Of a DNA stretch of 24,578 nucleotides, positions 1 to 5,476 are shown in pieces; position 1 is the first letter of the stretch; every line of letters starts with the position of its first letter. The notes under the pieces were generated by a model. It saw nothing but the letters and a program-made list of their open reading frames with translations. It ran no database searches and was not told the origin of the DNA. The position numbers and the translations under genes were made by a program. This DNA is from a virus. The stretch is taken from positions 1 to 24,578 of IMG/VR virus record IMGVR_UViG_3300032579_000071; one strand, written 5' to 3'.

Positions 1-2
1 CA

Positions 3-233
3 TTGTCTAAATTGCATGAAGCAAAAATAGTAGTAATTAAAGAATGGTTTAGGCATTACAAACATTGGATTCCTGTTTATATATTGCGTAAAGCCAGGCG
101 AGCAGATGCGATTAAACCTGAGCCCATGACGAGAAGTGAAATATCAAAACGATATAACGATGATGTTGAACATAAGATTGACAGGTTAATGCGAACAAGG
201 GCTAAACGTACCATAAAGAAAATGGGGATTTAA
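3..233 (+). CDS. Hypothetical small basic phage protein (5' end probably cut by window edge)
   Basis: Open frame of 76 codons from the window edge to TAA at 231-233. The first in-frame start codon is TTG at 3, another TTG lies at 12, and there is no in-frame ATG early on, so the true start is probably upstream of the window. The product is rich in Lys/Arg, with an aromatic N-terminal stretch (EWFRHYKHWIP) and a basic C-terminal helix. I recognise no family. It lies upstream of replication and recombination genes, so a nucleic-acid-related role is possible but is only inference. Confidence 0.5.
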   Translation: MSKLHEAKIVVIKEWFRHYKHWIPVYILRKARRADAIKPEPMTRSEISKRYNDDVEHKIDRLMRTRAKRTIKKMGI

Positions 234-278
234 TATGCTTATTGTGTTAAGATTGCTTAATTAAATAAAGGTAATGAT

Positions 279-653
279 ATGGAATTTATGGACTTTTATT
301 CAAAATATCCACGCAAGATTGCTCGCAAAGAAGCAGAGAAAGCATGGAAATCGCTTAAACAAGATGAAAAAGAATTGGCCATTGAAGCTATAGACATTCA
401 TATTGAATATTGGCGCATCAAAGAAACCAAAAAAGAATTTATTCCGCATCCTGCAAGCTGGTTAAGGGCTGCACGATACGAAGATGAATTGGACATGGAA
501 CCTAAAAAACCAAATAAGCCACCATTGCCTTGGTTTTCTACCGAACAACTTACAATGGCTAAAGCAAAGGAAATGGGTATGTCACCAAGACCAGGAGAAG
601 ACATGGGGCAATTTAGGTCTAGGATTGCAGTTAAAGTTGCGGAGTTAGCATGA
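279..653 (+). CDS. Replisome-organiser C-terminal-like domain protein
   Basis: 124 aa, ATG at 279 with AAAGG at 267-271. Residues about 5-70 carry a pattern I know from the C-terminal part of many phage replication-initiation (O-like, replisome-organiser) proteins: FYSKYPRK, then KxEAxKAW, then IPHPASWL followed by an acidic patch (YEDE). In those proteins this region usually follows an N-terminal winged-helix origin-binding domain. Here it stands alone, because the upstream 45 bases hold no gene. It may recruit helicase or loader in trans, or its DNA-binding partner may lie left of the window. The C-terminal third (proline-rich, then a short helix) is not recognised. The family link is good; the role is inferred. 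Confidence 0.65.
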   Translation: MEFMDFYSKYPRKIARKEAEKAWKSLKQDEKELAIEAIDIHIEYWRIKETKKEFIPHPASWLRAARYEDELDMEPKKPNKPPLPWFSTEQLTMAKAKEMGMSPRPGEDMGQFRSRIAVKVAELA

Positions 654-979
654 GCGATTATTCCCCACATCCAGCAATCGAATATATTTGGGAAAATGCT
701 CCTATATATGCCAAGGCAAAAGGTGAATTAGCTGAGTTGGAATGTTACAAAAGCAGCCTAAAAGCTATTATGATGAAGAAGTGCAATGAAAAGACTACCG
801 CAGCGCAAGAACGAGAAGCCTACGCAAGCGAAGAATATCAAAACCTATGTAAAGCTATAGGCGCAGCTACGGAAAAGGCTGAGACGTTGAAATGGCGGCT
901 TTCAAGCGCACAAATGCGATTTGATGCTTGGCGATCAGAGCAAGCAAACAACAGAACTATTGATAAGGTTTTAAAATAA
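650..979 (+). CDS. Conserved small phage protein, helical, function unknown
   Basis: 109 aa. Its ATG overlaps the preceding stop in an ATGA junction (650-653), so translation is probably coupled. The sequence is mostly helical and charged. It resembles a small protein found in the replication/recombination region of many phages, with the recurring features AQEREAYA, EYQ, a Lys/Glu-rich segment and a Leu-Lys-Trp then RFDAWR end. No catalytic motif is visible and no function is established that I know of. Placement between the replication-domain gene and the nuclease genes fits an accessory DNA-metabolism role, which is inference. Confidence 0.6.
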   Translation: MSDYSPHPAIEYIWENAPIYAKAKGELAELECYKSSLKAIMMKKCNEKTTAAQEREAYASEEYQNLCKAIGAATEKAETLKWRLSSAQMRFDAWRSEQANNRTIDKVLK

Positions 980-1140
980 TGGATTATTCAGAATATTTGA
1001 TCGGAATTACAGCGGCCATTAAAGAATATCGCCAGTTTATGCTTAAAAACGATCATCAAAACGCATTGATTGTTTCTGTTGAAATATCATCTTTGGCATT
1101 AGCTTTAGAAGATTGGACGCTAGATAAAAGTGGCAACTAA
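979..1140 (+). CDS. Hypothetical 53-aa protein
   Basis: 53 aa. The ATG at 979 shares one base with the previous TAA (977-979), and the gene ends in TAA at 1138-1140, overlapping the next gene by 11 bases. The product has an aromatic N-terminus (MDYSEYL) and an amphipathic helical C-terminal half (VEISSLALALEDW). Tight packing on both sides supports a real gene, although no SD site is visible and it would depend on coupling. I do not recognise the family. Confidence 0.5.
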   Translation: MDYSEYLIGITAAIKEYRQFMLKNDHQNALIVSVEISSLALALEDWTLDKSGN

Positions 1141-1396
1141 AGCGCAGCGTGAACATTACGGCAAAGTTGCACAATTAGGCTGCATACTTTGCTTGCATTT
1201 GGGATATGAAGATACGCCATGTGAAATTCATCATATTCGACATTCAGGAAAGCGTGACAATGCGCCTGTAATTGGATTATGTCCAGAGCATCATCGAGGC
1301 AATACTGGTGTACATGGAATGGGATGCAAAGCATTTGCTAGGCATTATGGATTGTCAGAACAAGATTTGCTTGAAATGACAAGTATCAAACTTTGA
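1130..1396 (+). CDS. Ref-type HNH nuclease / recombination enhancement protein
   Basis: 88 aa from a GTG start at 1130; no in-frame ATG precedes the first conserved cysteine, so GTG is the best start. The sequence shows a Cys/His frame typical of small zinc-bound HNH nucleases: C18-x2-C21, C31, the pair H34-H35, C51, the pair H54-H55 and H62. The order CEIHHIR, GLCPEHH, GVHGMG is what I know from the phage P1 Ref family, where the nuclease cuts RecA-bound DNA. Compared with P1 Ref it is short, lacking the long N-terminal extension and keeping only the catalytic globule. Its stop codon lies inside a 13-bp palindrome shared with the stop of the convergent gene. A generic HNH endonuclease is the alternative. 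Confidence 0.72.
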   Translation: MATKAQREHYGKVAQLGCILCLHLGYEDTPCEIHHIRHSGKRDNAPVIGLCPEHHRGNTGVHGMGCKAFARHYGLSEQDLLEMTSIKL

Positions 1397-1397
1397 T
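1385..1397. repeat. 13-bp palindrome holding both convergent stop codons
   Basis: ATCAAA-C-TTTGAT. The TGA of the plus-strand HNH gene (1394-1396) and the TGA of the minus-strand phosphoesterase (1386-1388) sit symmetrically inside it. It is too short and AT-rich to be a strong terminator. It may be only a by-product of tail-to-tail packing. Confidence 0.5.
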
Positions 1398-2333
1398 TAT
1401 CTTGCCGCGGAATACAACTTCATCTTCGCCAAAGACTTGTACAAGTTCAGGCATAAGCAATTTGCCACGTTCAAAAGTAAGCACAGCAAAACCCGATCGC
1501 CAGTCTTTCGGGCTATCTTCTGTATAATCTGCAAATTGATCGCCGTTAGGTTCAGCTAATGTTCCAGTCTGAACGCCCCAAAGTGTGCCGTTGTAATTGG
1601 TAATAGGTTGAACAGCTAAAACGTGAGTATGTCCAGTGACCATATTTACTCCACCGGCAATAATATTTGCATATCCAGCGTTTCTGCCGCCTTTATATCG
1701 GTGTTTGATGCAAGTATCTTCATTGATCCAGTATGACCAGCATGGCAGCCAATTGGGAAAATGGTCTTTAAGACTAAACCCTGAAATCCCCTCGAAAGCC
1801 GAGGCAGAGTTAGCGAGCATGGTTTCAAATCTTGCATCGTGATTACCCATTGTCCAAATCAAAGGACATTTTGCTATTTTTTCAATCTCTCCAAGATAAA
1901 ATTTGCAGGCATTAAGCTCATCTTTAATGGTTGGCTTTTTATCCCATCCAATACGAGGAAAGCGGCTAATTGATCCACCATCAAAGGCATCACCGTTATT
2001 AACAATAACTTTGGGTTTTAATAGCTTAATTATTTTAAGTAATGCACGAAAAGCAGTGGTTGTATCATCAGGCCAGAAGTGAGCATCAGAAAATACAATG
2101 ACAACGCCAGAATCTAAATCTATTCCTCTGCGAACGTGCCCAGGGGTCTGTTCACGTTTAATATTTTGTTGTAGACTACTTTTACTTAATAATGAAATTC
2201 CATGTCTAATTTCAATACTTCGGCGTCTGGAAAATATATTCCGAATAGAAATGCCCGTATTAGCTGAAATCTCCGTAGGACTGCCATGTTCATTCCACAG
2301 TTTAATAAATTCATCATCAGTTAAGATTGACAT
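1386..2333 (-). CDS. Calcineurin-like metallophosphoesterase with N-terminal HTH-like region
   Basis: 315 aa, the only clearly supported minus-strand gene. The full set of metallophosphoesterase motifs is present in order: D83-A-H85, G114-D115, G163-N-H-D166, H211, and G234-H-T-H237. These bind two metal ions and support phosphodiester or phosphomonoester hydrolysis. Residues 1-50 look like a resolvase-type helix-turn-helix (EISANTGISIRNIFSRRRSIE), suggesting DNA binding. Similar HTH-phosphoesterase proteins occur in environmental phages; the substrate is unknown to me. The start ATG at 2333 is two bases from the likely start of the divergent VRR-NUC gene, and the 3' end overlaps the HNH gene by 11 bases. 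No SD is visible upstream. Possible roles are nuclease, nucleotide phosphatase or 2',3'-cyclic phosphatase; the sequence does not decide among them. Confidence 0.88.
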   Translation of the reverse strand: MSILTDDEFIKLWNEHGSPTEISANTGISIRNIFSRRRSIEIRHGISLLSKSSLQQNIKREQTPGHVRRGIDLDSGVVIVFSDAHFWPDDTTTAFRALLKIIKLLKPKVIVNNGDAFDGGSISRFPRIGWDKKPTIKDELNACKFYLGEIEKIAKCPLIWTMGNHDARFETMLANSASAFEGISGFSLKDHFPNWLPCWSYWINEDTCIKHRYKGGRNAGYANIIAGGVNMVTGHTHVLAVQPITNYNGTLWGVQTGTLAEPNGDQFADYTEDSPKDWRSGFAVLTFERGKLLMPELVQVFGEDEVVFRGKIIKV

Positions 2334-2335
2334 AT

Positions 2336-2605
2336 ATGAGAGCCAAGAGGACAGATGTTAATCAAAAAGAGATTGTTCACGCTTTAAGAGAGCATGGAGC
2401 AGTAGTAACAGATTTATCAGGCGTTGGTAAAGGATGCCCTGATTTGTTGGTTGGATTTAACAAAACTACCTATCTTATTGAAATTAAACGAGATAGTAAA
2501 GCAAAGTTTACACCGGAACAGTTAAAATGGTATGACAATTGGTGCGGTGGCATCGTTGCCAGGATTGAAAACGTTAAAGATGCTATTGAATTGATTAACA
2601 AATAG
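2336..2605 (+). CDS. VRR-NUC domain nuclease
   Basis: 89 aa from ATG 2336; a TTG at 2327 would add three residues, but ATG with a weak AAGA at 2323-2326 is preferred. The protein shows the PD-(D/E)xK core of the VRR-NUC family: K32, P35-D36, then E49-x-K51 after two beta strands (DLLVGF, TYLIEIKR), and a conserved Gln at 62 (PEQLKW). Small stand-alone VRR-NUC proteins from phages are known as structure-specific nucleases, with Holliday-junction resolvase-like activity in some cases. The length is normal for the phage type. The gene runs divergently from the phosphoesterase with only two bases between start codons, so the two genes cannot have independent upstream control regions outside coding DNA. 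Confidence 0.82.
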   Translation: MRAKRTDVNQKEIVHALREHGAVVTDLSGVGKGCPDLLVGFNKTTYLIEIKRDSKAKFTPEQLKWYDNWCGGIVARIENVKDAIELINK

Positions 2606-2619
2606 CTTTAAACTATAAT
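2591..2619 (+). promoter_or_regulatory. Sigma70-like promoter for the accessory/late genes
   Basis: TTGATT (2591-2596), 17-base spacer, perfect TATAAT (2614-2619), with an expected start near 2626, 17 bases before the next ATG. The -35 box lies inside the end of the VRR-NUC gene. It is the best promoter I find in the window. It is placed where plus-strand transcription needs to restart after the inverted gene. Confidence 0.65.
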
Positions 2620-2642
2620 TAACATTACTTAAAGGATTTATC

Positions 2643-2855
2643 ATGGGTATCATGGATAAGCGCAGTGCAAAAGGTATGTCAGGCGAAAAAGAGCCAAAAG
2701 GCGTTGATCGTGCTGACAAGTCAGGCGAGCGTAAAGAGCGTGTGATGGGCGGTGTCGGAATGGGTAAAGAAGATATGACCGGCGCTGACAAACTGTATAA
2801 CACTGGCCGCACTGAAGGCATTTGCTATACACACGACAAATCAGGCTATCGTTAA
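2643..2855 (+). CDS. Hypothetical Gly/Lys-rich 70-aa protein
   Basis: 70 aa, ATG at 2643 with AAAGGA at 2631-2636. It is the first gene after the predicted promoter. The product is highly charged and low in hydrophobic residues, with repeated short Lys/Glu-Gly blocks (SGEKEPKG, KSGERKERV) and a Gly-Met-rich centre (MGGVGMGKEDM). It is probably disordered or a small nucleic-acid- or protein-binding protein. I do not recognise a family. A downstream ATG at 2652 is possible but has poorer spacing. Isolated expression from a good promoter suggests early and abundant production, which is inference. Confidence 0.6.
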   Translation: MGIMDKRSAKGMSGEKEPKGVDRADKSGERKERVMGGVGMGKEDMTGADKLYNTGRTEGICYTHDKSGYR

Positions 2856-2862
2856 TAGTGAA

Positions 2863-2888
2863 CGCCCTGTAACTGTAATTACGGGGCG
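2863..2888 (+). other. RNA hairpin between genes (10-bp stem)
   Basis: The arms 2863-2872 and 2879-2888 pair over ten positions, including one G-U pair, around a six-base loop. No T-tract follows (CTCTAACC), so it is a poor intrinsic terminator. It lies 14 bases upstream of an AAGGAG ribosome site and could act in RNA processing, protection or attenuation. Confidence 0.45.
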
Positions 2889-2916
2889 CTCTAACCATCT
2901 ATAAGGAGATTTATAC

Positions 2917-3207
2917 ATGGCTGCTATACATTCTACTGAAAGCTGTTCAGACTGTCTATATTGGATGCGGGGTGACGTTATTGGTCAATGCCGCCGCTTT
3001 CCCGTTTCCGAAACAAAACATCAAAATTCATGGTGTGGTGAATACAGCGAAATAACATTTGAAAAATTAAGCACTGAGTTTATAAGGCTTTACGATCAAA
3101 TAGACGAACAGAAAAAAATTGATGCAGAAATTATTGCAAAATCCAATGCAGAAGTTGAATTGCCAAAAGTAAAGCGTGGCCGTCCAGCAAAGGATAAATC
3201 ATGCTAA
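2917..3207 (+). CDS. Four-cysteine (zinc- or Fe-S-like) protein with AT-hook-like tail
   Basis: 96 aa, ATG at 2917 behind a strong AAGGAG (2902-2907). The N-terminal half has C10-x2-C13-x11-C25-x14-C40 with CRRFP and a WCGEY end, a pattern seen in small uncharacterised phage proteins and suited to one metal site. The spacing also resembles high-potential iron-sulfur proteins (CxxC, C, then Trp-Cys), but there is no export signal, so zinc is more likely. Residues about 50-80 form a charged helix. The C-terminus has KRGRPAK, matching the AT-hook core RGRP, which binds the minor groove of AT-rich DNA. The gene overlaps the co-chaperonin start by seven bases. The binding roles are inferred from motifs only. 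Confidence 0.65.
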   Translation: MAAIHSTESCSDCLYWMRGDVIGQCRRFPVSETKHQNSWCGEYSEITFEKLSTEFIRLYDQIDEQKKIDAEIIAKSNAEVELPKVKRGRPAKDKSC

Positions 3208-3482
3208 AGCCATTGAAAGGAACGATTGTTGTAAAGCCTATTGAACGCATCAAGTCATCTATTATTGATGTGATTATGTCTGAAAAAGATAATATGGGTA
3301 CGATTGTCGCAGTAGGGGCAGAAGCCGCAAAGCATCTTCATGTGGGCGAGTTTGTAAGATACGGGACAATGGGTAAAGATGAATATCTCAAGTATCAAGA
3401 ATACTTTGAAGATGGCAAACGATTACTCATTATGAATTGGAAAGACGTTTGTTTTGTTTCAGAGGAAAATCATGCCGCTTAA
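3201..3482 (+). CDS. GroES-like co-chaperonin (Cpn10)
   Basis: 93 aa, overlapping the previous gene. The sequence follows the Cpn10 pattern: N-terminal PLKGTIVVKPIE, a short mobile-loop-like segment (about residues 17-28, KSSIIDVIMSE), the GTIVAVG strand, VGEFVRYG, and the closing strands with DVCFV. Phage Cpn10 proteins (T4 gp31 is the known example) cap host GroEL to fold the major coat protein. Bacterial GroES is about 97 aa, so the length fits. No GroEL is seen here, so it would use host GroEL. The mobile loop is not the standard GGIVLT-type sequence, though SSIIDVIMS keeps a hydrophobic Ile-Ile/Val-Ile pattern able to dock on GroEL. Co-location with packaging and head genes supports a capsid-folding role. 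Confidence 0.72.
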   Translation: MLKPLKGTIVVKPIERIKSSIIDVIMSEKDNMGTIVAVGAEAAKHLHVGEFVRYGTMGKDEYLKYQEYFEDGKRLLIMNWKDVCFVSEENHAA

Positions 3483-3609
3483 GAAATCAACATCAGAAAA
3501 AGCCTTTAAGTCAAACATTAAGGCAGAAGCAAAAAGTAAACCCATTAAGCAAGCCGTAGCAATTAGTTACGCAGTTAAACGTGAAGCAGCAAAAGGCAAA
3601 AAGAAATGA
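3472..3609 (+). CDS. Small Lys-rich conserved phage protein
   Basis: 45 aa, ATG at 3472 with AGAGGA at 3461-3466, ending in TGA at 3607-3609. The product is basic (14 Lys, 1 Arg). It follows a pattern common in small phage proteins next to terminase genes: an MPLKKS start, then NI(K)AE, then a KQAVAISYAVKR helix. Function is unknown; nucleic-acid binding is possible from the charge. It overlaps the co-chaperonin gene by 11 bases at its start and the next gene by an ATGA junction at its end. Confidence 0.6.
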   Translation: MPLKKSTSEKAFKSNIKAEAKSKPIKQAVAISYAVKREAAKGKKK

Positions 3610-3800
3610 TTAACTTAACGCATACCGTTGATGAGATCAATACAATCATCAAAGCATTAGAAGAAATGCCACATCGCCTGGTGCATGGATTGTTGGTAAA
3701 GATTCATAATCAAGCTGTACCGCAAGCTAATTTCGCTACACAACCAGTTGATAAGACTTTGGCTACAGAAGTAGCACCTGCTGAGACCGATACAAAATAA
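3606..3800 (+). CDS. Conserved small phage protein, function unknown
   Basis: 64 aa, start coupled through ATGA (3606-3609). The N-terminal 40 residues look like one strand and two helices (THTVDEINTIIKALEEMPHRLVHGLLVKIHNQA), a pattern that recurs in small phage proteins near the terminase. The rest is low-complexity and probably flexible. No catalytic or metal-binding motif is visible. Confidence 0.6.
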   Translation: MINLTHTVDEINTIIKALEEMPHRLVHGLLVKIHNQAVPQANFATQPVDKTLATEVAPAETDTK

Positions 3801-4204
3801 TGGCTAGCACAATGGGTAGGCCTACATCATACGATCCTGCTTTCTGTGAGCGGGTTATTGAGTTGGGCAAGCTAGGTAAAAGCATTGAGCAAATAGCTTG
3901 CAATTTAGGGTTTTCCACTAGAGTTATGTATAACTGGAAAGAAGCACATCCAGAGTTTATGCACGCCTTGGAGCAAGCTAAAGAATATGAGCAAGATTGG
4001 TGGGAAACAATTGCTCAAACGCACATGATTGAAGAAAAGGATTGCGCTAAGTTAAATGCGTCAATCTGGTCTCGATCAATGGCTGCTCGATTTCCTAAGA
4101 AGTATCGTGAAAGCGTCAAGCAAGAAATTACAGGTGCGGATGGAACTCCATTGCTATATGGGATTGAAGTATCGTTTGTAACGCCAGTTAAGAAAGATGA
4201 GTGA
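3800..4204 (+). CDS. terS: Terminase small subunit
   Basis: 134 aa. The ATG at 3800 shares one base with the previous stop. An N-terminal helix-turn-helix (about residues 8-50: GRPTSYDPAFCERVIELGKLG, then SIEQIACNLGFSTRVMYNW) is typical of terminase small subunits that recognise the packaging site. A central helical region (LEQAKEYEQDWWE) is probably the oligomerisation part, followed by a conserved NASIWSRSMAARFPKKYRE segment. It sits directly before the large subunit and overlaps it by eight bases, the usual gene order. The complex starts packaging of concatemeric DNA and regulates the motor. The family is clear; the pac or cos site cannot be located from the sequence. Confidence 0.85.
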   Translation: MASTMGRPTSYDPAFCERVIELGKLGKSIEQIACNLGFSTRVMYNWKEAHPEFMHALEQAKEYEQDWWETIAQTHMIEEKDCAKLNASIWSRSMAARFPKKYRESVKQEITGADGTPLLYGIEVSFVTPVKKDE

Positions 4205-5474
4205 TATTAAGTCTGTTATTGCAAAAGTACAGTTTCCAGTAAAGCTGGCTTGTTTATTTGAAAAATCAAGATATAAAGTATTGTTTGGTGGACGCGGGGG
4301 TGCAAAATCTTGGGGAGTAGCGAGGGCTTTGCTTATCCTTGGGGCTAAAAGCGAATTAAGAATATTGTGCGCCCGAGAGTTTCAGACTTCAATTAAGGAT
4401 TCTGTACACAAATTATTGTCAGATCAAATTGATGCTTTGGGATTGAATGGATTTTATGAGATTACGCAAACAAATATCAGGGGCAAGAATGGCACTGAAT
4501 TTGCTTTTGCGGGATTAAAAAACAACGTTACTAACATTAAATCATTTGAAGGTGTTGATATTTGCTGGATTGAGGAAGCTCAGTCAGTTAGCAAACGATC
4601 CTGGGATGTATTGATCCCGACAATTAGAAAGCAAGACAGTCAGATTTGGATTACTTTTAACCCTGAATTGGAATCTGATGAGACATATCAAAGGTTTGTT
4701 CTTAAACCGCCTAACGATTGCGTAGTACAAAAGATCAATTGGTCTGATAACCCTTGGTTCCCTGAAACGCTTGATTTAGAGCGTATCTCATTGCAGCACC
4801 GAGATCAAGAATCGTACAACACTGTTTGGGAAGGAATATGCAGACAGACTGTTGACGGTGCTATTTTTGCCAAAGAAATGCAGCTTGCAGAGTTGCAGGG
4901 CAGAATTACTAAAGTTAATTATGATCCAATGAAGCCAGTACACGTTGTATTTGACTTGGGCTGGTCAGATGCGACTGCTATGTGGTTTGTTCAGTTTATA
5001 GGAATGGAAACGAGAATCATTCGCTATATCGAAGATAGTCAACAAACTATGTCGCATTATCTTTCTAAATTGCAAACTTTTGGATATGTTTATGACACGC
5101 TATGGCTGCCTCACGATGCCGAAAACAAAACTCTTGCAGCAGCAGGCCGATCAATTGAAGAAATTGTCCGAAATGCGGGATTTAAGACTAGGATTATCGG
5201 CAAAGTGCCTATTGTTGACTCCATCAATGCGGCACGTTCAATCTTTGCAAACTGTTGGTTTGATAGAGAAAATTGCCACGATGGGTTAAACTGTCTAAGA
5301 CATTATAAGTATGAAGTTGATCCAGATACTAAACAATTTAGCAAAACTCCATTGCATGATAGTTATTCGCATGGGGCAGACGCATTTAGATATATTGGTT
5401 TAATGATTGCTGAACCTAAAGAAATCAGGCGTAAAAAGCCTTCTTATAACGCACCTTCTAGCTGGATGGGCTAA
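4197..5474 (+). CDS. terL: Terminase large subunit
   Basis: 425 aa, the ATPase-nuclease that drives DNA into the procapsid. Visible motifs: Walker A GGRGGAKS at 31-38, Walker B DICWIEEAQ at 121-129 with catalytic Glu 126/127, and coupling motif WITFNP at 151-156. The C-terminal RNase H-like nuclease has candidate metal ligands D253 (VVFDLGWSD), D307 (LPHDAEN) and D395 (SHGADAFRY). The Walker A form and overall length match the PBSX-type terminase group. The start overlaps the small-subunit gene by eight bases, and no separate SD is obvious, so translation is probably coupled. All key residues are present, so the enzyme looks functional. Confidence 0.95.
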   Translation: MSDIKSVIAKVQFPVKLACLFEKSRYKVLFGGRGGAKSWGVARALLILGAKSELRILCAREFQTSIKDSVHKLLSDQIDALGLNGFYEITQTNIRGKNGTEFAFAGLKNNVTNIKSFEGVDICWIEEAQSVSKRSWDVLIPTIRKQDSQIWITFNPELESDETYQRFVLKPPNDCVVQKINWSDNPWFPETLDLERISLQHRDQESYNTVWEGICRQTVDGAIFAKEMQLAELQGRITKVNYDPMKPVHVVFDLGWSDATAMWFVQFIGMETRIIRYIEDSQQTMSHYLSKLQTFGYVYDTLWLPHDAENKTLAAAGRSIEEIVRNAGFKTRIIGKVPIVDSINAARSIFANCWFDRENCHDGLNCLRHYKYEVDPDTKQFSKTPLHDSYSHGADAFRYIGLMIAEPKEIRRKKPSYNAPSSWMG

Positions 5475-5476
5475 AA

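Noticed and set aside
242-266. Possible promoter before the replication-domain gene (TTGTGT then TTAAAT)
   Set aside because: The spacer is only about 13-14 bases and both boxes are weak; AT-rich gaps give such matches by chance.
1636-1842. Plus-strand open frame inside the phosphoesterase gene
   Set aside because: Runs antisense through conserved metal-motif coding DNA and has no recognisable sequence.
2327-2335. TTG start for the VRR-NUC gene
   Set aside because: ATG 2336 gives a normal N-terminus with a weak AAGA in range; the extra three residues add nothing conserved.
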